Positions 48,762-60,114 of a DNA stretch of 64,000 nt are shown here, piece by piece (within the stretch, counting starts at the first letter, position 1; every line of letters starts with the position of its first letter). The stretch is from NCBI RefSeq assembly GCF_000062885.1, contig NC_009142.1, positions 7,925,584-7,989,583 on the forward strand, in the 5' to 3' direction. The notes under the pieces were generated by a model. That model ran no database searches, had not been told where the DNA came from, and saw only the letters and a program-made list of their open reading frames with translations. This DNA comes from Saccharopolyspora erythraea NRRL 2338 (GTDB lineage: Bacteria > Actinomycetota > Actinomycetes > Mycobacteriales > Pseudonocardiaceae). Both the position numbers and the translations under genes were made by a program.

Positions 48762-50372
48762 GTGGCCCAACTGCTGCTGGTCCTGATCGGGGCGTTGCTG
48801 GTCACCGCCCTCGCGCGCAGCCGGGAGATCGCCGCACCGCTGCTGCTGGTGCTCACCGGGCTCGTGGTGTCGCTGATCCCGGGGACCGAGGACTTCCGCA
48901 TCGACCCGGAGCTGCTGCTGACCGCGGTCCTGCCGCCGCTGCTCTACGCCGCCGCGCTGGGCAGCTCCTACACCAACTTCCGCTCGCGCATCCGGCCGAT
49001 CGCCTACCACGGCGTGATCCAGGTCGTGGTGACCGCGTTGCTCGTCGGCTGGCTCGCCTTCGTCCTCATCCCCGACCTGCCGCTGGCCCCGGCGCTGGTG
49101 CTCGGAGCGGTGATCGCGCCACCGGACGCGGTGACGGCCTCTGCGATCGGCAGGCAGCTCCACCTGCCCCGGGCACTGATGACGATCCTCGGCGGCGAAA
49201 GCCTGATCAACGACGCCGCCGCCCTCACGCTGTACCGGATGGCGATGGTCGCGGTCGTCAGCACCGCGCCGACGCTCGCCGAGGACCTGCGGGTCTTCGG
49301 CCAGGCCGTGGTCGTCGGCGTCGCGGTCGGGCTGCTGTTCGGCGTGCTCGCGCACGCCGCGCGCACCCGGGTGCCCGACGTCCAGGTCGCCACGCTGCTG
49401 GGCGTGCTCGTGCCGTTCTCGGCGTATCTGCTCGCCGAGCAGTTCGGGGGTTCCGGGGTGCTGGCCGTGGTCGCCGCGGGCCTCTACGTCGGGCACGACC
49501 AGCCGCGCGCCCGCGCGGCCGGGCGCCTCCAGGAGCACACGGTCTGGGAGTCGATCAACCTGCTGCTGGAGAGCCTGGTCTTCGCCTACATCGGCCTGCA
49601 GCTCAGCGACGTCATCGCCCAGGTCGTGTCGACCGGGCGCGACATCCGGTGGGTGGTGCTTGCGGCCCTGCTGATCCTGTTCGCGACGATCGCCTTCCGC
49701 GTCGTCTGGATGTACACGTCGAACTACCTGCCCGGCCTGTCGCACCTGCTGCGCTCGGGCGAGCCCCGCGGCACGTGGCGGCGCAGCGCGGTGCTGGCGT
49801 GGACGGGCATGCGCGGCGTGGTCACCCTGGCCGCGGCGGGCGCCATCCCGGAGACGACGGCCAGCGGGGCGCCGTTCCCGGCGCGGGAGACGGTCCAGTT
49901 CATCGCCTTCGTCGTCACGGTCGGGACGATCCTCATCCAGGGCACGACGCTGCCGTGGCTGATCCGCAGGCTCGGCGTCGCCGACCCGCGCGAGGCCGAG
50001 GACGACGACCGGTCGGAGGCGGAGGCGAGGCGGATCGCCACCGGTGCCGCGCTGGCCCACCTCGGCCGGCTCGGCCCCCGCGACCTGCGCTGCGACCAGG
50101 AGCGCTTCGACCGGGTGCTGCCGCGCATCCGGAAGATGCTGGAGCACCAGGGCATGCTCGCCGCCGACCAGGTCGGCCAGACCCCAGACGAGCGGGAGGA
50201 CACCACCCGGCAGGTGTTCACCGACCTTCGCCGGGAGCTGCTGGAAGTCCAGCGGGCCGCCATGGCCGACGAACGCGACGCGGGTCGCCTCGACGACGAG
50301 GTCCTGCGCCGCGTCCTGCGCGAGCTGGACCTGCAGGAGGCCGCGCTGGAGAACTCCTGGCGCAACCGCTGA
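48762..50372 (+). CDS. CPA1-family sodium/proton antiporter
   Basis: This 536-aa protein has about 12 membrane helices in the first 410 residues, followed by a charged cytosolic tail. It carries the CPA1 elements GAVIAPPDAVTASAIG, GGESLINDAAALTLYR and WTGMRGVVTLAAAGAIP. It exchanges Na+ or K+ for protons at the plasma membrane. GTG 48762 has GGAGGTG 5-7 bases upstream. The tail (RRIATGAALAHLGRLGPRDL, then EDTTRQVFTDLRREL) is helical and could be regulatory. It converges on the DUF2637 gene. Confidence 0.93.
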   Translation: MAQLLLVLIGALLVTALARSREIAAPLLLVLTGLVVSLIPGTEDFRIDPELLLTAVLPPLLYAAALGSSYTNFRSRIRPIAYHGVIQVVVTALLVGWLAFVLIPDLPLAPALVLGAVIAPPDAVTASAIGRQLHLPRALMTILGGESLINDAAALTLYRMAMVAVVSTAPTLAEDLRVFGQAVVVGVAVGLLFGVLAHAARTRVPDVQVATLLGVLVPFSAYLLAEQFGGSGVLAVVAAGLYVGHDQPRARAAGRLQEHTVWESINLLLESLVFAYIGLQLSDVIAQVVSTGRDIRWVVLAALLILFATIAFRVVWMYTSNYLPGLSHLLRSGEPRGTWRRSAVLAWTGMRGVVTLAAAGAIPETTASGAPFPARETVQFIAFVVTVGTILIQGTTLPWLIRRLGVADPREAEDDDRSEAEARRIATGAALAHLGRLGPRDLRCDQERFDRVLPRIRKMLEHQGMLAADQVGQTPDEREDTTRQVFTDLRRELLEVQRAAMADERDAGRLDDEVLRRVLRELDLQEAALENSWRNR

Positions 50373-50461
50373 GGGCAGTGGGCCTGCCCTTTGGTCTTTT
50401 GACGCGGTGCAGCCGCTCGGCCCACCTCCGCAACCGGCAAGGTGAGTCGGCGGACAGGCGC

Positions 50462-51931
50462 TCAGGCGTGGTCGGCGCCGACCAGCCCGTGCTCCTGCTC
50501 CTCCGCCTGCTCCTGGCTGCGGCGCTCGTCGCGCACCGCGGCGATCTGCGTGCGGCCCCAGCGCTCGGAGAAGCCGTAGCGGCGTCCCAGCGCCACCCCG
50601 CTCAGCGGCTGGCCGTCCTCCAGGGAACGGCGGTAGTCGCGGCGGGCGGCCTCGCGCTTGTCCTGGTCGGTCATCTGCTCCGGCTTCACGACGGGCAGGA
50701 CCTCCGTCTTCTCGCCCGGGTCCTCGTCCTTCCGGGCGGTGTCCTTCTGCGCGGTGTCCGTCTGCACGGTCGCCGACTCGCCGGCCTCGCTGCTGGACGT
50801 GTCGTCGGCGTCGCTCTTCGACGGGCCTTCGGCCTTGTCCTCGGCGGCGGCTGCCTTCTCGGCGTCGCCTTCGGCGGCCTCCACGGTGGCGGTGTCACTC
50901 GCCTTCGCGGGAGCCGGCTCGGCGGCCTCCACGGCCTTGTCCGCCGCGGTCTCCGGCAGCGGCTCGGGAGCCTCGGCGGGCGCCGGTGCCGGCTCAGCCG
51001 CGGCCTTCCCCGCGGACCTGTCGTAGCGCTGCGCCGGGGCGTGGACATCCACGGCGGTCTTCGCGGGCTCGCGGTCGGCGGAGGGCACATCGGCCTTCGC
51101 GGCGGGCTCCTCGGGCGCGCCGGTCGCCCTGGCAGCGCTGTGCGGGACCGCCTGCGGCTCGCCCGCGCTCGGCGCGGAGGGCACCGCGCGCTCCCGCTCC
51201 TCGGCCGCGACCACGGGCCGCGCGGCAGGCGCAGCCGGTGCGACCGCGACCGTCGGAGCCTCCGCCGGTTCCGCCGCGGCCACCGCCTGCTGCCGCACCG
51301 GTTGGCCCTGCGGCGCGACCGCCGGTGCGACGTCGCGCGACGGCTCGACGAAAGCCGGCGACTCGGTCGAGACCGTGGTCGACGTGCCGAGCCCGGCGAT
51401 CTCGGAGACCGGGATGTCGGTGACCTGCCTGCGGAACGCCACCGACGTGCCGCCGCGGTCGACCAGCCACCGCAGCAGCAGGAGCCCGGGCCGCAGCCGC
51501 AGCCGGCGCTTGCCGTGCCGCTCCTCGTAGTCGGCGCGCAGCTCGGCGAGCACGACGTCGAACACCGCCACCGCGGCGACCGGGAGCCCGGCGGCGACGA
51601 TGCGCGCCTCCGGCGTCATCTGGTGGATCCAGTTGATCCACGAGCTGATCGCGGTGAAGATCCACATCAGCAGCCGGCCGCGGAAGGCGCTGCGGCCGTG
51701 GATGGAGGCCCGGTAGGTGATCAGCGTGGCGCCGAAGGCGGCGCCGTCGAAGGTCGCCGGGATCAGCCAGGCCGACCAGTAGCTGAAGCCGACCATCTGG
51801 TCCTGGCCGTAGGCGTGCAGGCCGACGAAGCTGGCGCCCCATCCCATCACCGCGGCCATCGCCACGAAGCCCAGCGCCGCGCGGGAGAGCCAAAGGCCCT
51901 TGCTCTTGCTCGTGTTCTGCTGGTCGCTCAA
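50462..51931 (-). CDS. DUF2637 membrane protein with disordered linker and HTH-like tail
   Basis: This 489-aa protein has an N-terminal DUF2637 region with four helices (RAALGFVAMAAVMGWGASFV, AYGQDQMVGFSYWSAWLIPA, then RLLMWIFTAISSWINW). A 230-residue Ala/Pro/Glu/Asp linker follows, and a C-terminal segment (LSGVALGRRYGFSERWGRTQ) that looks like a helix-turn-helix. DUF2637 proteins are frequent on actinomycete plasmids and integrative elements (Spd-like). No conjugation gene is nearby here. The layout suggests a membrane-tethered DNA-binding protein, which is an inference. Confidence 0.75.
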   Translation of the reverse strand: MSDQQNTSKSKGLWLSRAALGFVAMAAVMGWGASFVGLHAYGQDQMVGFSYWSAWLIPATFDGAAFGATLITYRASIHGRSAFRGRLLMWIFTAISSWINWIHQMTPEARIVAAGLPVAAVAVFDVVLAELRADYEERHGKRRLRLRPGLLLLRWLVDRGGTSVAFRRQVTDIPVSEIAGLGTSTTVSTESPAFVEPSRDVAPAVAPQGQPVRQQAVAAAEPAEAPTVAVAPAAPAARPVVAAEERERAVPSAPSAGEPQAVPHSAARATGAPEEPAAKADVPSADREPAKTAVDVHAPAQRYDRSAGKAAAEPAPAPAEAPEPLPETAADKAVEAAEPAPAKASDTATVEAAEGDAEKAAAAEDKAEGPSKSDADDTSSSEAGESATVQTDTAQKDTARKDEDPGEKTEVLPVVKPEQMTDQDKREAARRDYRRSLEDGQPLSGVALGRRYGFSERWGRTQIAAVRDERRSQEQAEEQEHGLVGADHA

Positions 51932-52083
51932 GGTTCATCCTCAGACAGCCGGTCCATGAGCAGTGCCGCGCGGTGGTGCGTGATCGTCGCGGGGCACCGG
52001 TGAATCCTAGAGACAGCCGAACACGAACGAGTGACACCCCATCGGTCGGTCGGGGCGATGAAGGTCACGGCCGCCGCGGCATC

Positions 52084-52983
52084 TCACTCGACGTCGAGCA
52101 CGGCCTTGCCAGTGACTTCCCGTCCGAGCAGTGCCTCGGCCGCCTCGTCGTAGCGCAACCACGAACCGCGCCAGCCGATGTCCACGGTGAGCGCTCCCGC
52201 GGCGATCAGGCTGGTCAGATATTCGAGATCCGCACTCAGATCGCTACCCATCTGGAACGCCGTGAGCGACTTGGCGGGGCCTACCGTCGAGTAGGGCTGG
52301 AAGACCGCGGGCTCGCCGGAGGTCCAGCCGATGCTCTGCACCACACCGCCCGGCTCCAACAACTCCCACGCCCGCACGAGCTGCGGCCCGCCCACGTTGT
52401 CGATCACCACGTCGAGCGGCCCCACGTCGTCGAGGCTGCTCACCACCTCGTGCGCGCCCAGCTCGGCAAGGCCCGCCCCGCGGCCGGAGACCGCGACCAC
52501 GTGCGCGCCACCCCGCGCCGCCAGCTGCACCGCGAACCGTCCGACACCGCCCGACGCGCCCGTCACCAGCACGCGACGCCCCAGCAACGGGCCAGAGCGC
52601 CGCAGGGCGCGCAGCGCCGTCACGCCCGCGACCGGGACGGCGGAGGCCACCGCGAGCGACACGTCGTCGGGCACCACGGCCAGCTCGCCGACCGGGACCG
52701 CGCGCAGCTGCGCCCACGCCCCGCCGCCGCCGAAGGTCACCACCCGGGAACCGACGGCCGGGCCGGAGCCGTCGGCGGCCGCCCGCGCGACGACACCCGC
52801 GGCGTCCCAGCCGTGCACCGCGCCGCGCTCGGCCTCCGGCGCCCGCGCGAAACCGATCTCGCCGTAGTTCAGCGACACGTGCTCGACGTCGACCAGCACC
52901 TCGTTCGCGGCGGGCACCGGATCCAGGGTGTCGCCGAGGGACAGGCCGGACGCGGTGCCCGGCGTGATCAGGAGTGCGCGCAT
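52084..52983 (-). CDS. zinc-type alcohol dehydrogenase-like / quinone oxidoreductase
   Basis: This 299-aa MDR protein shows VLVDVEHVSLNYGEIGF, HGWDAAGVV, the dinucleotide motif VLVTGASGGVGRFAVQLAA and VIDNVGG. The catalytic-zinc Cys/His are not present, as in quinone oxidoreductases. It should use NADPH to reduce an unknown enone or quinone. ATG 52983 has AGAGG 5 bases upstream and is preferred over an in-frame start at 53019. Confidence 0.88.
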   Translation of the reverse strand: MRALLITPGTASGLSLGDTLDPVPAANEVLVDVEHVSLNYGEIGFARAPEAERGAVHGWDAAGVVARAAADGSGPAVGSRVVTFGGGGAWAQLRAVPVGELAVVPDDVSLAVASAVPVAGVTALRALRRSGPLLGRRVLVTGASGGVGRFAVQLAARGGAHVVAVSGRGAGLAELGAHEVVSSLDDVGPLDVVIDNVGGPQLVRAWELLEPGGVVQSIGWTSGEPAVFQPYSTVGPAKSLTAFQMGSDLSADLEYLTSLIAAGALTVDIGWRGSWLRYDEAAEALLGREVTGKAVLDVE

Positions 52984-53087
52984 GACGACCTCTCTCGCGG
53001 TGATCGGACGGTGCACCACAACCGCGCTCCGGATGACGCTATTCCGGCGAACGGGTGTGATCCCACGACGAGGACACCGGGAAAGGA

Positions 53088-53118
53088 ACAGGCCCCGGCG
53101 CGGAGCACCGGGGCCTGT
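53088..53118 (-). terminator. hairpin terminator of purA
   Basis: ACAGGCCCCGG and CCGGGGCCTGT are perfect 11-base complements around a 9-base loop, 15 bases after the purA stop codon. Confidence 0.8.
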
Positions 53119-53133
53119 CGACGAGAGCGAGAA

Positions 53134-54489
<1,356 letters not shown>

Positions 54490-54512
54490 TCAGGGTAAAC
54501 CAGGAGCCAAAC

Positions 54513-55223
54513 GTGAGTACGACTGCATTGTCCTGCGGAAACGTCGATCGCACAGCGCGTCCTTCCGGACACGGTGTGCGATGGTTCGACGTCCCGGCCA
54601 CGCCGGGCCGCGCGGACGTCGACTCGCTGCTGGCAGGTCTCGAGGGCCGGCTGCTCGTGCACGGCACCGACGCCGACCTCGCCGCCGTCGTGCTGCGCCT
54701 GCTGCGCAAGGACCGGATCGCCCACGTGGAGGTCGGCTACGTGCCGGTCGCGGAGTCGCCCGCGACCCGCCTCTACGGCCTGGCCACCGGGGACGCAGGG
54801 TTCGAGCAAGCGCTACACGGCGCGGTCCGGCCGGTGCCGCTGATCAGGGACGACTCCGGCGGCGTGCTGGTCGCCTCCGGCGTGGTCGAGCCGATCACCG
54901 GGCAGGTCTACTGCGACGACCAGCAGGTGCTCAACGGCTCGGCGCTGCGCATGGAGGTCGCGCCGGACCCGGACGCGGCGCCGCTGCCGGAGCCGACCTC
55001 CGACCCGCTGTCGGCGATGCTGGAACCCGCCTCCGACGGCATCCGGGTCACCACCACCCGCCGCGCGTTCCTGCGCAGGCGCGAGGAGGTGGTGCGCGGC
55101 CGGGCGCTGCAGGCGAGCTTCCGCTCGGCGACGGTGGTCCGCGACGGCGTGGCGCACCCGCGACCTGCGGAGAAGTGGGGCTGGTACCGGCACACCGAGG
55201 ACCTGCGGCTGGCCTCCGGCTGA
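54513..55223 (+). CDS. purA-divergent conserved protein (Rv0358-like)
   Basis: This 236-aa soluble protein begins VSTTALSCGNVDRTARPSGH. It has WFDVPATPGRADVDSLLAGL, RLLVHGTDADLAAVVLRLLR, VGYVPVAESPATRLYGLATG and a C-terminal PRPAEKWGWYRHTEDLRL. This fits the conserved actinobacterial protein encoded next to purA, sometimes linked by name to M50 peptidases. No HExxH is present, so protease activity is not supported. The nucleotide-kinase-like N-terminus is a guess. GTG 54513 has AGGAG 6 bases upstream. Confidence 0.75.
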   Translation: MSTTALSCGNVDRTARPSGHGVRWFDVPATPGRADVDSLLAGLEGRLLVHGTDADLAAVVLRLLRKDRIAHVEVGYVPVAESPATRLYGLATGDAGFEQALHGAVRPVPLIRDDSGGVLVASGVVEPITGQVYCDDQQVLNGSALRMEVAPDPDAAPLPEPTSDPLSAMLEPASDGIRVTTTRRAFLRRREEVVRGRALQASFRSATVVRDGVAHPRPAEKWGWYRHTEDLRLASG

Positions 55224-55363
55224 ACGCCGTGCACAAGTCACCGATCGGTGTGACGATAGGTGGCGAATTCACGTCAGGTCATCCGTCGGCCACCCTTTGG
55301 CATTGATCCGGCCACCTGGCTGCTTCATGGTCATCGGCGAAAGCTGCCTGCGAAAGGGACGCC

Positions 55364-56002
55364 ATGACACTCCACCGATCGCTGCGCGCCACGTTGCTCG
55401 CCCTGCCCCTCGCCGGTGCCCTCACCGCCGGGCTGGCCGTTCCGGCCGGGGCGACGCCGCCCGGAATCCCGGACGCATCCACCGCCAAGAGCTGGCTCGC
55501 CGAGCTGACCGTGGCCCCCGAAGGCTCCATGGACGGCTACGACCGCGAGAAGTTCCCGCACTGGAGCGAGGGCGCCGACAACTGCGACACCCGCGAGGCC
55601 GTGCTCAAGCGCGACGGCGAGAACGTCCAGACCGGCTCCGACTGCTACCCCACCTCCGGCACCTGGAACAGCCCCTACGACGGCGGCAGCTGGACCAAGC
55701 CCAGCGACGTCGACATCGACCACGTCGTCCCGCTGGCCGCCGCCTGGCGCTCCGGCGCCGCCCAGTGGACCCAGCAGCAGCGCGAGGCCTTCGCCAACGA
55801 CCTCGACAGCCCGCAGCTGATCGCCGTCACCGACAACATCAACCAGGAGAAGGGCGATCAGACGCCCGACCAGTGGATGCCGTCCAAGACCGACTACCAC
55901 TGCACCTACGCCTCGATGTGGGTGGCCTCCAAGCACAAGTACAAGCTCACCATCACCGACTCCGAGAAGGGCGCCCTCGACACCGCCCTCGGCACCTGCT
56001 GA
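55364..56002 (+). CDS. secreted HNH-type endonuclease
   Basis: This 212-aa precursor has a signal peptide (HRSLRATLLALPLAGALTAG...AGA, about 30). The mature domain matches the DUF1524/GmrSD-like HNH nuclease: DVDIDHVVPLAAAWRSGAAQ, QQREAFANDLDSPQLIAVT and NQEKGDQTPDQWMP. Cysteines at CDTR, DCYP, HCTY and the final Cys could form two disulfides, fitting an extracellular enzyme. AAAGGGA precedes ATG 55364. It converges on the FUSC gene with a strong hairpin between. Confidence 0.9.
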   Translation: MTLHRSLRATLLALPLAGALTAGLAVPAGATPPGIPDASTAKSWLAELTVAPEGSMDGYDREKFPHWSEGADNCDTREAVLKRDGENVQTGSDCYPTSGTWNSPYDGGSWTKPSDVDIDHVVPLAAAWRSGAAQWTQQQREAFANDLDSPQLIAVTDNINQEKGDQTPDQWMPSKTDYHCTYASMWVASKHKYKLTITDSEKGALDTALGTC

Positions 56003-56016
56003 AACCTCCCCGGACC

Positions 56017-56039
56017 GGGGCGCCGGTGACCGGCGCCCC
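56017..56039. terminator. bidirectional hairpin between HNH and FUSC genes
   Basis: GGGGCGCCGG and CCGGCGCCCC are perfect 10-base complements with a TGA loop, between two convergent genes. Confidence 0.8.
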
Positions 56040-56051
56040 GGCGCGGGCGGC

Positions 56052-57161
56052 TCAGTCCTCCCTCTGCTCCTCCCGCGGGTGCAGGGGCGGCAGGGCGGAG
56101 ATCGCCTCGGTCCGGCTCAGCCCGGTGGCCTGCAGCAGGTCGACCGCGATCGACCGCACCTGCAGGACCACCACCTGCATCGAGAAGTCGCCCTCGCCGA
56201 GCAGCTCCACTGTGGACTTGCGGGCCACCGCGCGGGCGGTCTCCCGCGCCTGCAACGGTTCCACGCCGCTGGCCAGCTCGTCGCGCAGCAGCACCACCGC
56301 GCCCGCCAGCTCCTCCAGCAGACCGGGCAGCGGTCTCGGCACCGGCTCGCCGTCCTGCAACGCCGCGAGCGCGCGTCTGGCCAGCACGCGCGTGTTGCGC
56401 AGCGCGCGGTCTATCGGCGTCGCCGCGGTCTCGTAGCGCTCCAGGTCGCCGCGGCGCCGCCAGCGGATCGGCGCGAACCGGGCGATCTCGCGCCCGGCCT
56501 CCAGCGCCGAGCGGAACTCCTCCACCGAGCGCTGGCTCTTGCGGGCCGCGGCCAGCACGTTGGACGCCATCGCCGTGTCCAGCCGGGCCACCGCCCCGGC
56601 GACCCCGCGCAGCGCGTCGGCCAGCGCGCCGAGCACCACGCGTCCGTTGCGGTGGGCCACCGTGAGCGGGTTGGCCGGCAGCAGCGCGGCCACCACGAAC
56701 CCGACGAGGCCGCCGACGGCCGCGTCGATCATCCGCGTCAGCCCGCCCGCCGACGCCGGCGGCAGCAGCGTGGCGACCAGCACCGACGAGGACGCGGCCT
56801 GGAGCACGATCACGCCGCCGCTGTCGAGCAGCACGGCCGTGCTCATCGCCAGCGCGACGACCAGGGCGATCTGCCACCAGCCGGTGCCGATCACCGAGAT
56901 CAGGATGTCGCCGACCCCGATGCCGATGCTCACCCCGACCACCAGCTCCAGCGCCCGGCGCATCCGCTGACCCAGCGAGACGCCCAGCGAGATCACCGCG
57001 GCGATCGGCGCGAAGAAGGGCTGCGGGTGTCCGATCACGTTCTTGGCCAGCGCCCACGCCAGCCCGGCAGCCACCGCGCACTGCACGATCGGCGTCCCGG
57101 TGCGCAGCAGGCGGCGCATTCGGCGGCTGAGCTCCTCGCGCAGTCGATGCACACTGGGCAT
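56052..57161 (-). CDS. FUSC-family (aromatic acid exporter-like) membrane protein
   Basis: In this 369-aa protein an N-terminal six-helix bundle (about 20-175, with AWALAKNVIGHPQPFFAPIA and QRMRRALELVVGVSIGIGVG) is followed by a cytosolic helical domain. The proline-rich loop HPQPFFAPIAAVIS is typical of FUSC/ArAE proteins. It is a half-size version of the two-repeat exporters and probably dimerises. The substrate is unknown. ATG 57161 lies 97 bases from the divergent SRPBCC gene. Confidence 0.88.
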   Translation of the reverse strand: MPSVHRLREELSRRMRRLLRTGTPIVQCAVAAGLAWALAKNVIGHPQPFFAPIAAVISLGVSLGQRMRRALELVVGVSIGIGVGDILISVIGTGWWQIALVVALAMSTAVLLDSGGVIVLQAASSSVLVATLLPPASAGGLTRMIDAAVGGLVGFVVAALLPANPLTVAHRNGRVVLGALADALRGVAGAVARLDTAMASNVLAAARKSQRSVEEFRSALEAGREIARFAPIRWRRRGDLERYETAATPIDRALRNTRVLARRALAALQDGEPVPRPLPGLLEELAGAVVLLRDELASGVEPLQARETARAVARKSTVELLGEGDFSMQVVVLQVRSIAVDLLQATGLSRTEAISALPPLHPREEQRED

Positions 57162-57257
57162 TGTCCGTCACGCGACGCGCGGCGTCGCGGGTGTCCGCGT
57201 CGTTGGTGAGCGCCGCGGACGGGGTGTCTCTGATCCGGATCGGCGAGTCGGAGGTGC

Positions 57258-57791
57258 GTGGTGGGTGCGGGGCGTCAACGTGATCGGTTGTCCGACGGGG
57301 TGCTGACCGAGCGCACCGGGCGGGGTTGGGACGAGTGGTTCGCGCTGCTGGACCGGTGGGGAGCCGCCGGGCGCACCCACCGCGAGATAGCGGCGCACCT
57401 CAGCGCCGAGCACGGGGTCGACGACTGGTCGGCGCAGAGCATCACCGTCGGCTACGAGCAGGAACGCGGCATGCGCACCGCGGTCACCGTCTCCAGGACC
57501 ATCGCGGCGGGTGCTGCCCAGGTGCACCGCGCGTTCACCGACGACCGCGAACGCAGGCAGTGGCTGGCCGACGCGCCGCTGCGGCTGCGGACCGCGACCG
57601 CACCGGGATCGGCGCGCTTCGACTGGGGCGAGCGCTCCCGGGTCAGCATCACGATCATCGCCAAGGACGCGGACAAGAGCAGCGTCCACGTCGAGCACCA
57701 CCGGCTCGACTCGGCCGAGGACGTCGAGCCGACCCGGGAGTACTGGCACGCGCGGCTCGACGACCTCAAGTCCCGCCTGGAGTACTGCTGA
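57258..57791 (+). CDS. DUF4287/SRPBCC domain protein
   Basis: In this 177-aa protein the N-terminal DUF4287-like part (TGRGWDEWFALLDRWGAAGR, then HREIAAHL and DWSAQSITVGYEQERG) precedes an SRPBCC (START-like) domain. That domain begins VSRTIAAGAAQVHRAFTDDR and continues SRVSITIIAKDADKSSVHVE. SRPBCC proteins bind hydrophobic ligands, and AHSA1-type members act as co-chaperones. The start is uncertain: GTG 57258 overlaps the GGAGGTG site closely, and GTG 57300 (VLTERTGRGWDEW) is the alternative. Confidence 0.75.
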   Translation: MVGAGRQRDRLSDGVLTERTGRGWDEWFALLDRWGAAGRTHREIAAHLSAEHGVDDWSAQSITVGYEQERGMRTAVTVSRTIAAGAAQVHRAFTDDRERRQWLADAPLRLRTATAPGSARFDWGERSRVSITIIAKDADKSSVHVEHHRLDSAEDVEPTREYWHARLDDLKSRLEYC

Positions 57792-57874
57792 GTTCGGCGA
57801 ATCCCTCCCGGGACGGAGGACGACCGCTCCCGAGCGGGAACCGGACAGGGGCAGCGGCGGGCGATCGTCTCCGC

Positions 57875-58330
57875 ATGGACATCTCGATGGATTCGCGACG
57901 AGCCGCGGCGTACGGCGCGGCGACGTGGGGCGCGCTGTTCGCGCTCGTCCACGCCTACTGGCTGTTCGGCGGGCGGCTCGGCCTGCCCGCCGCACTGTCG
58001 GTGCGGGGCAACCTGCCGCTGCTGGTCATCGACCTCGTCGCGATCCCGCTGTGCGCGGGCGCGGCAGCGCTCGCGCTCGCCCTGGTGCGGGGCTGGGGAC
58101 GCCGGTTCCCGCGCCGTCTCGTGCTGGCCGGAGCGTGGGGCACCGCCGCGCTGCTCGGCGTGCACAGCGCGCCGTCGATGGTGGACTGGGCGGCGCTGGC
58201 GCTGGGCCGGCTGCACCTGTCCGAGCTGGACCCGATGGCGTACTTCGCGACGGTGCTCTACGAGCCGTTCTTCCTCGCGGGCGGTGTCCTGTTCGGCCTC
58301 GCCGCGCTCGGATACCAGCGGACCCGCTGA
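57875..58330 (+). CDS. DUF3995 membrane protein
   Basis: This 151-aa protein has four predicted helices (AYGAATWGALFALVHAYWLF, LPLLVIDLVAIPLCAGAAAL, VLAGAWGTAALLGVHSAPS, LYEPFFLAGGVLFGLAALGY). The ALVHAYWLFGG and LYEPFFLAGGVLF pattern is that of DUF3995. There is no known function. ATG 57875 lies 84 bases after the SRPBCC gene on the same strand. It converges on the DUF3151 gene with a hairpin just after the stop. Confidence 0.75.
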   Translation: MDISMDSRRAAAYGAATWGALFALVHAYWLFGGRLGLPAALSVRGNLPLLVIDLVAIPLCAGAAALALALVRGWGRRFPRRLVLAGAWGTAALLGVHSAPSMVDWAALALGRLHLSELDPMAYFATVLYEPFFLAGGVLFGLAALGYQRTR

Positions 58331-58351
58331 CCCGGCGCGCGGGGCGCCGGG
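58331..58351. terminator. hairpin between convergent DUF3995 and DUF3151 genes
   Basis: CCCGGCGC and GCGCCGGG form an 8-bp perfect stem with a 5-base loop directly after the DUF3995 stop codon. Confidence 0.6.
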
Positions 58352-58363
58352 CCGCGACGGTCG

Positions 58364-58777
58364 TCAGGCCAGGCCCGTCGCCTCCAGCGAAGCCGGGTCG
58401 CTGTCGGCGAGCAGCTGGCGGCAGCGGTCGTACTCGTCGTACTCGCCGATCTCCCTGGCGGCCTTGGCCAGCACCGCGATTGCGCGCAGCACGCCCTGGT
58501 TCGGCACGTGGCTCCACGGCACCGGGCCGAAGCCCTTCCAGCCGGACCTGCGCAGCGCGTCCAGGCCGCGGTGGTAGCCGGTGCGCGCGTAGGCGTAGGC
58601 GGCGACGGTCTCGCCGGACTCCAGGGCCAGCTCACCGAGCTGCGCCCACGCGGCGCTGAAGGCGGGGTGGTGGGCGGCGACCTCGGCGGCGTCGGTGCCG
58701 GCGGCGAGCTCGGCCTGCGCCGGCTCGTTCTCCGGCAGCAGCGTGGCCGGCGGTTCCAGCAGGTTCCCGTGCGTCAT
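58364..58777 (-). CDS. DUF3151 protein (fba neighbour)
   Basis: In this 137-aa protein, a central block (FSAAWAQLGELALESGETVA, then AYAYARTGYHRGLDALRRSG and WKGFGPVPWSHVPNQGVLRA) matches DUF3151. This protein is conserved beside fba in actinobacteria (Rv0360c position). It looks like a TPR-type helical repeat. The function is unknown. It lies downstream of fba on the same strand, with a terminator between. Confidence 0.9.
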   Translation of the reverse strand: MTHGNLLEPPATLLPENEPAQAELAAGTDAAEVAAHHPAFSAAWAQLGELALESGETVAAYAYARTGYHRGLDALRRSGWKGFGPVPWSHVPNQGVLRAIAVLAKAAREIGEYDEYDRCRQLLADSDPASLEATGLA

Positions 58778-58808
58778 GCCGACATCCTCTCACCCGCGCG
58801 GAAAAGCG

Positions 58809-58853
58809 GACGGCCCGTCCACCGCGCGGGCCCCGCGCGGCGAACGGGCCGTC
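58809..58853 (-). terminator. hairpin terminator of fba
   Basis: The 10-base arms GACGGCCCGT and ACGGGCCGTC enclose a second palindromic stem CCGCGCGG/CCGCGCGG. It starts 18 bases after the fba stop codon. Confidence 0.75.
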
Positions 58854-58871
58854 GACGACGGTCCGCGGACC

Positions 58872-59906
<1,035 letters not shown>

Positions 59907-60114
59907 CGGTCGTCCTCCTCGGGGGTGGAGTCTGTGTGGGTGGCGGGAGTTGCGCCGCATCCTAGTGAGGGACCGCGCTCGGGCGTGCCTGATCGGCACG
60001 ACACTTTCGAGTCACAGTGCCGCACTCGGGGCCGGCGTTCCAGCCGGTGACAGGATTCAGATGAGAACTGCCCCTGTGGACATACTCACACGCCGTCCCG
60101 CCTGGGGGTACGGC

